A stretch of DNA of 64,000 nucleotides from Planococcus koreensis (lineage in GTDB: Bacteria > Bacillota > Bacilli > Bacillales_A > Planococcaceae). The stretch spans positions 1-64,000 of the forward strand of contig NZ_RQII01000026.1 of NCBI RefSeq assembly GCF_004761975.1, written 5' to 3'. Positions 44,793-52,911 of the stretch are shown here, one piece after another. The notes under the pieces are model-generated. The model did not search any database, was not told the DNA's origin, and worked only from the letters and a program-made list of their open reading frames with translations. Numbering within the stretch: the first letter of the stretch is position 1; every line of letters starts with the position of its first letter. The position numbers were made by a program, and so were the translations under genes.

Positions 44793-45593
44793 GTGAAGAT
44801 TGCAGTGTTGTCGGACATTCATGAAGAATTGAACCGCAAGAAGACCGGTGCAGATATCATGGCGTTGATCGAGCAATGGCTGACGGTCCACCGGCCGGAT
44901 GTGTTTATCATCGCCGGTGATATTGCTGGCGAGCCGGACAAGGCGCTGGAACTTTTGGAAGGATTGCAGGCAGCTGTGCCCGACATCCGGCTGCTGTTTG
45001 TCAACGGCAACCACGATATTTACGCCGCTGATTCACAGGCAGCCTATGATAAACTATTGGCGTTTCCCGGCAATTTAGGCAATGGGCCTGTCGAACTCGG
45101 CGGCTGGGTAATCATTGGCGATGGCGGCTGGTACGATTATTCGTTTGGCGTCGATGGGCACACCGAAGCGGAATTTGCAGCCGGCGTCTATAAGGATTAC
45201 CATTGGCCGGATATGCGACACGCACATTGGCCGCGTTCTGATATCGAGGAAACCGGCATTTCGCTGGCAAAGCTCGAAGGCTGGCTCCAGCAGCATGAAG
45301 GCAAAAATATCATCATGGTGACGCATGTCATCCCGTTCCACCATTACTTGCGCGTCAAAAATATCGGCAGCTGGGATTTTTTCAATGCGATGATGGGCAG
45401 TGTGCGCTACGGCGAACTGGCGCTGAAATACGGCGTGAAAAAATACATCTTCGGCCATATCCATTTGCGCTACCACGACTGGCATGAAGGCATCGAAGTG
45501 ATTTGCAACCCGCTCGGCTATTACCCTTCCGAATGGCATGCCGATTCCCCCAAAGAGGAGATTTTTTCAGCTATCAAAATCGTGGAAATCTAA
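44793..45593 (+). CDS. Calcineurin-like metallophosphoesterase
   Basis: A 266-residue phosphoesterase with all the dimetal-site motifs: LSDIHEE at the N-terminus, IAGDIAG, NGNHD, VTHVIP and FGHIHLRYHD. The natural substrate is not predictable. The start is a GTG at 44793 with AGGGGGAG upstream. It is a single gene closed by a strong terminator. Confidence 0.88.
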   Translation: MKIAVLSDIHEELNRKKTGADIMALIEQWLTVHRPDVFIIAGDIAGEPDKALELLEGLQAAVPDIRLLFVNGNHDIYAADSQAAYDKLLAFPGNLGNGPVELGGWVIIGDGGWYDYSFGVDGHTEAEFAAGVYKDYHWPDMRHAHWPRSDIEETGISLAKLEGWLQQHEGKNIIMVTHVIPFHHYLRVKNIGSWDFFNAMMGSVRYGELALKYGVKKYIFGHIHLRYHDWHEGIEVICNPLGYYPSEWHADSPKEEIFSAIKIVEI

Positions 45594-45632
45594 AAAATCA
45601 GCCTCCGGCGCAATTGCCGGAGGCTGATTCAG
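45594..45632. terminator. Terminator after the phosphoesterase gene
   Basis: ATCAGCCTCCGGC pairs with GCCGGAGGCTGAT. It lies between converging genes; the A-rich left flank suits leftward termination and a weaker T-run lies to the right. Confidence 0.8.
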
Positions 45633-45633
45633 T

Positions 45634-46245
45634 TTAAAGCCTGGAAACACAGAATTGGTAAATAGCCGCTGTCGCTAAGCAATCGCCAAGCGCGTCATGG
45701 GCGTTGTGTTCAAGTTCAAGAAATGCTGACAGCGTCGTCAGTTTATGGTTCGGTGTTTCAGTAATCGCTTTCCGCGCCAGGCGAACCGTATCAATGACGG
45801 TGTATTCCGGAATCGGCGTGATTTCTTCCAGCGCGTACAAAAAGCCCATATCGAATGGCGCGTTATGCGCGATAATCGGCAAGCCTTCGATGAACGCGAT
45901 CAATTCATGCGCCACTTCTTCGATGACCGGCGCTTCCTGGACGTCTGCATTGGTGATGCCAGTGATCCGTGTAATCGTGCTGGAAATATGGCGTTCCGGA
46001 TTGATCAATAAATACATCGTATCTTCCCGGTTATGGCCGATGTATTTCACGGCGCCAATCTGGATGATTTTATCGCTTCCCGCTTTCAGGCCAGTCGTTT
46101 CAAAATCGAGGACGACGTAATTCTCCACAGTCTTCATGCTGGGCTTATATTTTTTGGGCTGCGCCGGTGCTTGTCTTCCGCGCCACGGCGGCCGGGTTTC
46201 CCTTAGTTTCTGGTCGATAATTTGATTGGGATCTCGTTTATCCAT
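45634..46245 (-). CDS. 3'-5' exonuclease, DnaQ/PolC-epsilon type
   Basis: A 203-residue DEDDh exonuclease with motif I VLDFETTG (Asp and Glu), motif II IIAHNAPFDMGFL, and motif III NAHDALGDCLATA, with the catalytic His and Asp. The first 40 residues are basic and proline-rich. It resembles stand-alone epsilon-like exonucleases thought to trim DNA 3' ends. The start follows AAGGAGGG. Confidence 0.88.
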   Translation of the reverse strand: MDKRDPNQIIDQKLRETRPPWRGRQAPAQPKKYKPSMKTVENYVVLDFETTGLKAGSDKIIQIGAVKYIGHNREDTMYLLINPERHISSTITRITGITNADVQEAPVIEEVAHELIAFIEGLPIIAHNAPFDMGFLYALEEITPIPEYTVIDTVRLARKAITETPNHKLTTLSAFLELEHNAHDALGDCLATAAIYQFCVSRL

Positions 46246-46287
46246 GCTGTCCCTCCTTTTTCTACTCTTTCTATTGTACCGAAAAAC

Positions 46288-46313
46288 GTTTAACTTTTCC
46301 TTTTTCAGGTTAT
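46288..46313 (+). promoter_or_regulatory. Sigma-B-like promoter of csbD
   Basis: GTTTAA (46288-46293), a 14-bp spacer and GGTTAT (46308-46313) fit the general-stress consensus GTTTAA(N12-15)GGGTAT with one mismatch, 35 bp upstream of the csbD start. In B. subtilis csbD is under sigma B. Confidence 0.65.
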
Positions 46314-46348
46314 ATAATCAGTAACACAATTATAAGGAGGAATTCATC

Positions 46349-46534
46349 ATGGCAGAAGACAAAGGATTCGGAGATAAATTAAAAGGCGCAGTCAGCAAAG
46401 GCAAAGGCGAACTGAAAGACCAAGTCGGCAACGCTACGGATGATACAAGACTCCAAGCAGAAGGCAAAAAAGACAAAGCCAAAGGCGATATCCAAGATAA
46501 AGTCGGCGACTTCAAAAAAGATTTCAATAAATAA
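46349..46534 (+). CDS. csbD: CsbD family stress protein
   Basis: A 61-residue, highly charged, Lys/Asp/Gly-rich protein with the CsbD pattern KGAVSKGKGELKDQVGNATDD...AEGKKDKAKGDIQDKVGD. The family is a general-stress marker of unclear molecular role. It has a perfect AGGAGG and a sigma-B-like promoter, and ends in a strong terminator. Confidence 0.92.
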   Translation: MAEDKGFGDKLKGAVSKGKGELKDQVGNATDDTRLQAEGKKDKAKGDIQDKVGDFKKDFNK

Positions 46535-46546
46535 GCATATCAAGAA

Positions 46547-46578
46547 TCCCCTGGCACATAGTGTGCCAGGGGACTTTT
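46547..46578 (+). terminator. Terminator of csbD
   Basis: TCCCCTGGCACA pairs with TGTGCCAGGGGA, followed by CTTTT. Confidence 0.85.
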
Positions 46579-46604
46579 CATGTCTGCTCTTCAGTAAAAC
46601 GCTT

Positions 46605-47150
46605 CTATTTTCCCTGCCATTCTTCAGCGAGCATGCCATAAACCACATGATCGACATACTGCCCGTAAAGCAATTCCGCTCGGCGGATGGTGCCTTCCTC
46701 GACATAGCCGAGGCGCTCCGGTATGCTCCGGCTTTTCGCATTGCCGACCGCTGCGCGGATTTCCACTTTATTGAGCTTTAACTCTGTCAGCGCATAATCC
46801 GTCAGCGCATGCGCCACACGCGTCATGATGCCCTTGCCTTGATAATCCTGTCCCAGCCAATAGCCGATATACGCGGTCTTATTGGCCGGATTGATGTTAT
46901 TGAATCCTCCGATGCCAACAATTTCCCCATTGTATAAAATTGCGGCATTCAAGGTTTTGCCTTCTGCATAATTGCCTCTTCCCGCTTTGATGAAATCTTC
47001 CGTGTCTTTTAATTCGGTCGTGTAATCGAGCCATGGCAGCCATTCTTTCAAATGGTCGCGAGAGTTGTCGGTCAGTTCAAAAATCCGTGGTGCGTCTCCC
47101 AAGTCCACAAGTTTCAATGACAAGTCATTGTCAATTTTATGTATAAACAT
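46605..47150 (-). CDS. RimJ/RimL-type GNAT acetyltransferase (YdaF-like)
   Basis: A 181-residue acetyltransferase with AYIGYWLGQDYQGKGIMTRV (acetyl-CoA loop about 100-110) and NAKSRSIPERLGYVEEGTIRRAE. Length and sequence resemble B. subtilis YdaF, a ribosomal-protein-type N-acetyltransferase. The start follows GAGAGGGG. Confidence 0.88.
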   Translation of the reverse strand: MFIHKIDNDLSLKLVDLGDAPRIFELTDNSRDHLKEWLPWLDYTTELKDTEDFIKAGRGNYAEGKTLNAAILYNGEIVGIGGFNNINPANKTAYIGYWLGQDYQGKGIMTRVAHALTDYALTELKLNKVEIRAAVGNAKSRSIPERLGYVEEGTIRRAELLYGQYVDHVVYGMLAEEWQGK

Positions 47151-47359
47151 AGGTCATTCCCCTCTCTTTTTATGGTATATCGTAGCATATCCTTTATTAG
47201 TTGAGGCTTTTTCATGAAATAAACATTCTCCTTCTTAATAATTAGAATATTCCATCTATTATGTTGTACACTATGGGTAATTGATATTCACTTTCAGTGT
47301 CACCGATTTAAGCAAGAATAATCCATGATCCCAAACTCTGCGGAAAGGAGACGACTGCA

Positions 47360-47644
47360 ATGGCTTATCTCGGCTTTGTCGTCTTTATGCGGGAAGACCC
47401 CCGCTACGGGTGGCTGCTCCTGATTCACATTGCCTTGTTGGTGCTTGCTGTCCTGTTGGTTTTTTATACAAGGCGCATCGGTTCTGCGATGGAGAAAGTG
47501 AATTATTCGCATTTTGTGGCGCGGCTTTTAAAAGAGCAATTCAGCAATGGGGAAATCACCGAAGAACAATACCGTTGCGGAATGCGCGAATTGCATGACG
47601 ACGCCAGGCGGCACCTTTCGCTTAAGAGCCATAAGAAAGAATAA
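47360..47644 (+). CDS. SHOCT-domain membrane protein 1
   Basis: A 94-residue protein with one membrane helix (about 17-37) and a C-terminal SHOCT motif (LLKEQFSNGEITEEQYRCGM). SHOCT is a short helical hairpin thought to mediate oligomerisation. It is the first of three similar genes in tandem with 14- and 32-bp gaps. The start follows GGAAAGGAG. Confidence 0.82.
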   Translation: MAYLGFVVFMREDPRYGWLLLIHIALLVLAVLLVFYTRRIGSAMEKVNYSHFVARLLKEQFSNGEITEEQYRCGMRELHDDARRHLSLKSHKKE

Positions 47645-47658
47645 CGGAGGTGAATGCA

Positions 47659-47919
47659 ATGTGGAATTACGGTTCGAATTCGGCTTCCAATCCCATGATG
47701 TGGATGGGGATGGCATTCGGTCTAATTGTCCTGCTTATTTTTCTGGCTTTGGCCATTTGGATGATTGTTGCTTTCAGCCGGAGAAATACCGCTGAAGGAC
47801 CGGTTCCCCCCTCAAGCCGGGCAATTGAACTGCTGAAGGAACGCTATGCGCGGGGAGAAATCGGCACGGAAGAATTCCGGGAGCGGCTGTTGGAACTTGA
47901 GGGCGGCAAACGTGATTAG
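47659..47919 (+). CDS. SHOCT-domain membrane protein 2
   Basis: An 86-residue protein. The N-terminus is rich in Asn, Ser and Met, followed by one membrane helix (about 15-38) and a SHOCT motif (LLKERYARGEIGTEEFRERL). The start at 47659 has GGAGG 8 nt upstream; a GTG at 47650 would overlap that site. It is the second of the tandem trio. Confidence 0.82.
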   Translation: MWNYGSNSASNPMMWMGMAFGLIVLLIFLALAIWMIVAFSRRNTAEGPVPPSSRAIELLKERYARGEIGTEEFRERLLELEGGKRD

Positions 47920-47951
47920 CAAGGAAGCTTTTCAGAAAGGAGCAGAATGCG

Positions 47952-48188
47952 ATGGCAGAAACAGAAGGCGTACGGATTTCATTTTTCATGATTCTCCTTA
48001 TTGTGCTCATCCTGGTTGCAGCCATTAGCGCTGTGGCGATTTACGCAAGGCAGCGCAGCATCGGCTCTTTGGGCACTGCTGAAAAAAAGCTGGATGACCG
48101 CTTTGCCAAAGGAGAAATCAGCGCAGAAGAATATCGGCAGCGCCTGCAGGAACTCGATAGCAGGCGCAAAAGGCCGCCGGAAGGATAA
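47952..48188 (+). CDS. SHOCT-domain membrane protein 3
   Basis: A 78-residue protein with one membrane helix (about 9-30) and a SHOCT motif (LDDRFAKGEISAEEYRQRL). It is the third of the trio and is followed about 105 bp later by the copper-binding Csp gene. The start follows AAAGGAG. Confidence 0.82.
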   Translation: MAETEGVRISFFMILLIVLILVAAISAVAIYARQRSIGSLGTAEKKLDDRFAKGEISAEEYRQRLQELDSRRKRPPEG

Positions 48189-48293
48189 TAAAACTGTGCA
48201 GATTCCAAGGAGTTGGCCCCTTTCCGTTTAGACTTCTGAGCTTGGGGAAAGCAGAAAAGGAGAGCAGTAAAATCTGAAATGGAGGTTATAGGA

Positions 48294-48620
48294 ATGGCTC
48301 ATGAACAACATGCAGAAATGATCAAAATATTGCACGACTGCGCGGAGGCCTGCAATCATTGCTTCGACGCGTGCCTAAAAGAAGACGACGTCAAGATGAT
48401 GGTAGATTGCATCCGCCTAGACCGTGAATGCGCGGACATCTGCGCGTATTTGGAACATGCCATTACGCGCAATTCACCATTCGTTTCCGAATTGGCGAAA
48501 GCTTGCGCAGCTATTTGTGAAGCATGCGGGACAGAATGCCAAAAACATGACCACGACCATTGCCAGCGCTGTGCGGAAGCTTGCATGAAATGTGCAGAAG
48601 CTTGCAGAAACGCAGCATAA
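48294..48620 (+). CDS. Four-helix copper-binding protein (Csp / DUF326 family)
   Basis: A 108-residue protein with 13 or so Cys in a repeating CxxxC pattern (CAEACNHCFDAC, CADICAYLEH, CAAICEACGTEC, CQRCAEACMKCAEAC) and several His, the hallmark of Csp copper storage proteins, which hold many Cu(I) ions inside a four-helix bundle. There is no signal peptide, so it is the cytosolic type. The start at 48294 follows GGAGG. It opens the copper-related stretch that runs to YdhK. Confidence 0.9.
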   Translation: MAHEQHAEMIKILHDCAEACNHCFDACLKEDDVKMMVDCIRLDRECADICAYLEHAITRNSPFVSELAKACAAICEACGTECQKHDHDHCQRCAEACMKCAEACRNAA

Positions 48621-48637
48621 TCCTTAATTTTCAACAC

Positions 48638-48672
48638 AAGAGACCCCCTACTGATTCAGTAGGGGGTCTCTT
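48638..48672. terminator. Terminator of the SHOCT-Csp gene group
   Basis: AAGAGACCCCCTACTGA pairs perfectly with its complement ending GGGGGTCTCTT, 18 bp past the Csp stop. Confidence 0.85.
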
Positions 48673-48712
48673 GACTGTCGAGAAACTTAGATGATTGTTT
48701 TGCATTTCGCTT

Positions 48713-48825
48713 CAGGCGGACGCTTTCCGCGGGCCTGGCTTCAGTCTCCTCGTCGCTAACGCTCCTGCGGGGCCTTCAGCTCAGGTCGCTGCGCTGCGCC
48801 CGCTGGAGTCGCCGCCTTCCGCTTC
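48713..48825. repeat. Bacillales-type intergenic GC-rich repeat
   Basis: Starts GGCGGACGCTTTCCGCGGGC and ends GTCGCCGCCTTCCGCTTC, with CCTCCTCGTCGC...GCTCCTGCGGGG inside. I recall repeats of this form as common between genes in Planococcaceae and other Bacillales. The body resembles that of the inverted-end elements A-D, but the ends differ. No gene is visible between 48673 and 49126. Confidence 0.65.
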
Positions 48826-48911
48826 ATTCCAAAGTATTTCTTAATAGCGAGTTATTTCTTTTACTGAAGAACATGAAAGATACACTTTCTGCAGTTTCTT
48901 TCCTGTTCTTC

Positions 48912-49039
48912 AGATATGGAGCAAAACAGCGGAGACGCCTGCGGGAAAGCGAGACAGCCGAGACCCCGCAGGGAGCGAAGCGACTGAGGAGGCTTGGCGC
49001 TCGCCCGCGGCAAGCGAAGCTGTTTTGCGGAATATCGGC
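48912..49039. repeat. Inverted-end intergenic element, copy C (reverse orientation)
   Basis: Read on the minus strand it starts CGATATTCCGCAAAACAGCTTC and ends CGCTGTTTTGCTCCATATCT. The body has GCCGCGGGCGAGCGCCAAGC, CCTGCGGGGTCTCGGCTGTC and TTTCCCGCAGG, almost as in copy D. The extension found in copies A and B is missing. Confidence 0.85.
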
Positions 49040-49070
49040 TCCATCGAAAAAAAGATTTACCTTTCTCAAT

Positions 49071-49106
49071 AAGCTCGCCCCCTCCTGATCCAGGAGGGGG
49101 GGCTTG
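49071..49106 (-). terminator. Terminator of the YtkA-like lipoprotein gene
   Basis: AAGCTCGCCCCCTCCTG pairs with CAGGAGGGGGGGCTT, 21 bp past the stop codon of the leftward gene at 49127. Confidence 0.8.
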
Positions 49107-49126
49107 TGCATTCATCTAGTTGTCGC

Positions 49127-49675
49127 TCAGTGGCCGCTATGGCCTTCGCTGTTTTCCATGCCGTCTTTCGTGCCTTCGCTTTCTTTCATGCCTTCCATGC
49201 CAGACTCCTTGTTGTCCATCATTTGGGCTTTCGCTTCAGCCATCGCTTCTTCAGCTGCTTGGATTTCTTCCGCTGTCACATCTCCAACAAGCACTTGCTG
49301 CGTCGGCATCGTATGCAAGCCGCGCGCTGTTACGTGCGGGATGAAATAATAGACGCCGTCTTGCTGGAATGTGTGCTTGACCGAATAGACGCCGTCTTTC
49401 ACATCCGTATAATCCGTTTTCACGCTATCGTCCTTCTTGCCAGCCTCGAATACTTCGAACTTCACTTCATCCGCGTCGTTCACTGCTTCGCTGCCCTGCG
49501 ATACATAGGCTTCAAGCGTCCATTCGCCCGTTTCGCCCTTAGCTTCGGTCAGGACTTCGACTTCCAATTCCTGCACCTCTTGTTCAGCGGCCGAAGCGTT
49601 GTCCACGCTTTCCTCTTCCATGCCGCAGCCTGCGAGCATCAATCCCAACGCGCCTATCACCATCAATTTCTTCAT
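49127..49675 (-). CDS. YtkA/FixH-like lipoprotein with a Met/His-rich tail
   Basis: A 182-residue lipoprotein: signal peptide, lipobox MLAGC, an acidic linker, an immunoglobulin-like YtkA/FixH-type domain (about 35-130: WTLEAYVSQGSEAVNDADEVKFEVF, DGVYSVKHTFQQDGVYYFIPHV), then a helical tail with six or more Met and two His near the end (GHSGH). The tail suggests extracellular copper binding, which fits the neighbours. The start at 49675 follows GGAGG. Its upstream region holds the 11-bp direct repeat at 49732. Confidence 0.8.
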   Translation of the reverse strand: MKKLMVIGALGLMLAGCGMEEESVDNASAAEQEVQELEVEVLTEAKGETGEWTLEAYVSQGSEAVNDADEVKFEVFEAGKKDDSVKTDYTDVKDGVYSVKHTFQQDGVYYFIPHVTARGLHTMPTQQVLVGDVTAEEIQAAEEAMAEAKAQMMDNKESGMEGMKESEGTKDGMENSEGHSGH

Positions 49676-49731
49676 CAATAAACCCTCCATTAACCTGAGA
49701 TTATTCCAATGGATTCAGCTTAATGGGCAAT

Positions 49732-49755
49732 TGTGAAACGACTGTGAAATTTCCG
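49732..49755 (-). promoter_or_regulatory. Direct-repeat box upstream of the YtkA-like gene
   Basis: TGTGAAA at 49732 and again at 49743, an 11-bp period, followed by TTTCC. The same arrangement (TGCGAAA/TGTGAAA, 11 bp, then TTCC) lies before the beta-propeller lipoprotein gene at 52840. Tandem boxes at 11 bp are typical of OmpR-family regulators, two of which are encoded nearby. Confidence 0.55.
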
Positions 49756-49779
49756 AAATAAAAATTTTCCAACAACTCG

Positions 49780-51168
49780 TCAACTGATCACTGCCATCGG
49801 CAGCCGAACTTGGACGCACGTTCCGCCGCTTTCGGACGACTCTACTTCCAAGCAGCCGCCGTGCATTTCAGCGATCCCTTTGACGATTGACAGGCCGATG
49901 CCTGCCCCGCCGCCAGCCCGGGTGCGCCCTTTTTCGACGCGGTAGAACCGCTCCGCCACGTGCGGCAGATGCTGTTCCGGGATCCCCGGCCCATTGTCGT
50001 TCACTTCGAGCACTGCTTCTTCGCCTTCTTTCCGCAGGCTTACAGCAATCGAACCGCCCTGCGGCGTATAAGCAATGGCGTTGTCGAGCAAATTGACCAG
50101 CACCTGCAGCAATCGGTCTTCATCGCCGTACACGAGCAGTTCCTCATCGAGGTCGGCTTCTAAGCGCTGGTGCTTGCCCCGCCATTTCACTGCCGTGTTA
50201 TCGATTGCCGACAGCGCGATTTCACTCAGCGCTAAGAGCTCATATGCCATTTCCTCATTGCCGCCTTCCAGTTTGCTCAAGTCCAGGATCTGGCTGACCA
50301 TCCGTTCCATGCGTTCCGATTCACGATACAAAATAGCCGCTATGTTCCGGTAGTCGGCATCCGGCTGCTGCAGCAATTCGCTATAGCCTTTCATATAGCT
50401 GAGCGGGGTCCGTAATTCATGAGACAAATTCTGCAGAAATTCGCGTTTCTTCTCATCTTCTTCACGGATGGACGCCGCCATCGCGCTGAATGACTGGCCA
50501 AGGTCGCCGACTTCATTGTGTACGCCAGGCTTTACGGCGCCTTCGAAGCGCCCTTTTGCCATGGCGTCAGAAGCGTTCCGCAGTTTCACGACCGGCCCGA
50601 TGAATTCTTTCTGGATGCGCCGCCGGATGGCATAAAGCGCTGCTAGCGCAAGCAAGCCGGACACCGCTAGGATTGGCAGCACATTCATGAAGGCCTGGCT
50701 GAGTTCCGATACCGGCCGGTAGGCGAAGACGATTGCCCGCAAATTCCCCGACTCGATCACCGGCAGCGCTACGCCGATCAAATCTGCATCGACATACGCA
50801 TTGCGCCGCTCAATGACTACAGCCTCTCCTTGCGCAAGCTGTTCCCGTTCCTCGAAATTAATGATGACATCCCCTTCAGGTGCCTGGAGCGGCAGCGCTG
50901 CGCCAAGCACCATTGGGTCATCGATTGCCAGTGCGTCGAGGCCGGAATCTTCCAGAAAGCCGATAATGCCTTCCAGCTTTTCTTCGTCACCGGCCAAATA
51001 AGCACCGCGCAATGCTTCCGCCAGTTCGTGTAATTGTTCGCGTTCCGCATCGACGTATACCGCGTCATAAACCGAATAGGCGACGAACATCAAGAGAACG
51101 ACACCGGCAACAGAAATACCAGCGAACAAGAGCCATAACTTTGTTGCAACAGAACGGTATGGCTTCAT
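49780..51168 (-). CDS. Sensor histidine kinase 1
   Basis: A 462-residue membrane kinase: helix about 10-32, extracytoplasmic sensor about 33-160, second helix about 163-185, HAMP about 187-240, HisKA with the phospho-acceptor in LSHELRTPL (about 256), and an ATPase domain with N-box NAIAYTPQGG, DNGPGIP and GAGIGLSIV. Its start overlaps the stop of the response-regulator gene by 4 nt. The signal is unknown; copper or envelope stress is likely from context. Confidence 0.9.
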   Translation of the reverse strand: MKPYRSVATKLWLLFAGISVAGVVLLMFVAYSVYDAVYVDAEREQLHELAEALRGAYLAGDEEKLEGIIGFLEDSGLDALAIDDPMVLGAALPLQAPEGDVIINFEEREQLAQGEAVVIERRNAYVDADLIGVALPVIESGNLRAIVFAYRPVSELSQAFMNVLPILAVSGLLALAALYAIRRRIQKEFIGPVVKLRNASDAMAKGRFEGAVKPGVHNEVGDLGQSFSAMAASIREEDEKKREFLQNLSHELRTPLSYMKGYSELLQQPDADYRNIAAILYRESERMERMVSQILDLSKLEGGNEEMAYELLALSEIALSAIDNTAVKWRGKHQRLEADLDEELLVYGDEDRLLQVLVNLLDNAIAYTPQGGSIAVSLRKEGEEAVLEVNDNGPGIPEQHLPHVAERFYRVEKGRTRAGGGAGIGLSIVKGIAEMHGGCLEVESSESGGTCVQVRLPMAVIS

Positions 51169-51842
51169 CGTTTCACCAGCTTATAGCCCAAACCCCAGAC
51201 GGTTTCGATTGCGCTGCCGGCTTCACCGAGCTTGATGCGCAGCGTTTTGATGTGGGTGTCGACCGTCCGCGTCGTGACGTTATAAGCCTGTTCCCCCCAA
51301 AGTTTCTCCATCAATTGTTCGCGCGAAAATACCTGTTCGCGGTGCCTCAGCAAAAATGCCAGCAAATCGAATTCGCGCCGCGTCAATGCCACCGGCTTGC
51401 CCGTGACCCGCACAGTTCGCATCGCTTCGTTCAATTCGAGTGCGCCATTTACCCATTCGCTGCCCACTTGGACGTTTGCCATTTGGCTGCGCCGAAGAAT
51501 CGCCTCAATACGGGCGAGCAGTTCCTGCTTTGAAAATGGCTTGACCATGTAATCATCGGCTCCTGCCCGCAGCCCTTTCACTTTGTCCGCTTCGCTGCCG
51601 GCAATCGCAGTCAGCATGAGAATCGGCACTGGCGTGAAACGGCGGATTTCTGCGCATGCGGCGAAGCCATCCATGCCGCCCATCAGCACGTCGAGAATGA
51701 CAAAGTCGATTTTTTGCGTACGTATTTGCCGGATGCCTTCTTCCCCGCTCGGCGCCGTCAACACCTCATAGCCCGCTCCTTCCAGCATGAGCCGCAGCAA
51801 ATGCTGCATTGTCTGTTCATCATCAATGACCAGTATTTTCAT
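51165..51842 (-). CDS. OmpR-family response regulator 1
   Basis: A 225-residue regulator: receiver domain with the acidic pocket (IDDE) and phospho-Asp in FVILDVLMGG (about 52), conserved Lys in DYMVKPFSKQE, and a winged-helix DNA-binding domain ending in TVDTHIKTLRIKLG and WGLGYK. The start at 51842 follows GGAGG, which lies inside the 3' end of the upstream lipoprotein gene, so the two are translationally close. It is the partner of sensor kinase 1. Confidence 0.92.
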   Translation of the reverse strand: MKILVIDDEQTMQHLLRLMLEGAGYEVLTAPSGEEGIRQIRTQKIDFVILDVLMGGMDGFAACAEIRRFTPVPILMLTAIAGSEADKVKGLRAGADDYMVKPFSKQELLARIEAILRRSQMANVQVGSEWVNGALELNEAMRTVRVTGKPVALTRREFDLLAFLLRHREQVFSREQLMEKLWGEQAYNVTTRTVDTHIKTLRIKLGEAGSAIETVWGLGYKLVKR

Positions 51843-52794
51843 CGGTATCCTCCTCCAGCACCATCGCATGCGGCCCGGCAGCCGTCGGAATTTCGTTCGT
51901 TACGGTAAAGCTTTCAATATCAATTTCACTGACTGTATCAGCGTCCATGCTGCTGACATATAAATTGCCGCCTGATGCGACAGCGTAATACGGGTTGTCG
52001 CCTACTGAAACTTTGCCTTGCAGCTCCAATGTGGCAGCGTCCAGTTTCACGACATCATGCGAACCGTGGTTCAGCACGAAGAGGTTGCCGCCGTCCTTTA
52101 TGATTTCAATCGGCATCAATCCGGTTTCCACCTTCTGAACCGTTTTTTCTTCTTTCAGCGAGTAGCGGTAAACGCTATCGTTAAGTTGGCCATAGGGGCC
52201 GTGGCCGCCGACAATCACGCTGCCATCTTCCAGGGCGATGCCATTCGGGCGATCAACAATCTGGAGCGTTGCTTCGACATCCATCGTTGCAGTTCCGATT
52301 GCCTGCACTGTTTGGCCATAGACATTCGTTACATACAGCTTCGAGCCGTCCATTGCCATTGAATGCGGATGCCGCCCGGTTTCAGCTGTATTTTTGATGG
52401 TGAACGGCTCAAGCGCAATCTGTGCAATCTTATTGGAGTCTGCATATGCCGCATACAGATTCCCGCCGCCATACAGGAGTTTTGTGATGCCTTCGCCCGT
52501 ATCGCCGAGCGGCTCCAATTTCTGCGTTTCCAAATCGAGCGCATACAGCCTGTCTTCTTCTTTGCTCGCGAGCACCAATTTGTCTTCTGCCATGACCATA
52601 TCCGATGCAATGAACGGCAGCTCAAGTTCCGTTTGCTCCGCTCCGCTGCTGATGACTGTCAGCACAGGTTTTTTGATGTGCGTGACGAACAGCTGATTGT
52701 CGCCTTCCGGCCAGCTGTAGCTCACTTCCCCGGAGCACGCCCCGAGCAGCAAAGCGAGCGCTGCTGCGCCCATTAATCCTATTTTGCGTTTCAT
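51823..52794 (-). CDS. YncE/YVTN-type beta-propeller lipoprotein
   Basis: A 323-residue lipoprotein: signal peptide, lipobox LLGAC, then repeated blades with the pattern (G)xxLYVxxxxxxxVxxID, for example KLYVTNVYGQTVQAIG, NLFVLNHGSHDVVKLD and NLYVSSMDADTVSEID. Such propellers bind proteins or metal complexes; none of the family is a proven enzyme. It overlaps the following regulator gene by 20 bp, forming a lipoprotein-regulator-kinase operon and suggesting it assists signal sensing. The start at 52794 follows AAAGGA. Confidence 0.82.
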   Translation of the reverse strand: MKRKIGLMGAAALALLLGACSGEVSYSWPEGDNQLFVTHIKKPVLTVISSGAEQTELELPFIASDMVMAEDKLVLASKEEDRLYALDLETQKLEPLGDTGEGITKLLYGGGNLYAAYADSNKIAQIALEPFTIKNTAETGRHPHSMAMDGSKLYVTNVYGQTVQAIGTATMDVEATLQIVDRPNGIALEDGSVIVGGHGPYGQLNDSVYRYSLKEEKTVQKVETGLMPIEIIKDGGNLFVLNHGSHDVVKLDAATLELQGKVSVGDNPYYAVASGGNLYVSSMDADTVSEIDIESFTVTNEIPTAAGPHAMVLEEDTDENTGH

Positions 52795-52839
52795 GCCAAT
52801 CATCCTTTGTTGTTTCATGTGGAAAGTATACACCGGAAA

Positions 52840-52863
52840 TGCGAAATCCGTGTGAAATTCCGC
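52840..52863 (-). promoter_or_regulatory. Direct-repeat box upstream of the beta-propeller lipoprotein operon
   Basis: TGCGAAA at 52840 and TGTGAAA at 52851 (plus-strand view) are 11 bp apart and followed by TTCC, as at 49732. On the minus strand a TATACT -10 lies just downstream and no good -35 is present, the layout expected of an activator-dependent promoter. Confidence 0.6.
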
Positions 52864-52875
52864 TTTGGCAAGCCA

Positions 52876-52908
52876 TAAAAAAAAGCGCTGCAGAAGAATC
52901 TGCAGCAC
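52876..52908 (-). terminator. Terminator after response regulator 2
   Basis: GCTGCAG pairs with CTGCAGC around AAGAAT, followed on the minus strand by GCTTTTTTTTATGG. Confidence 0.85.
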
Positions 52909-52911
52909 AGC

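Noticed and set aside
48713-48825. Novel mobile element
   Set aside because: I recall this GC-rich repeat form as widespread between genes of Bacillales, so it is recorded as a repeat but not claimed as new.
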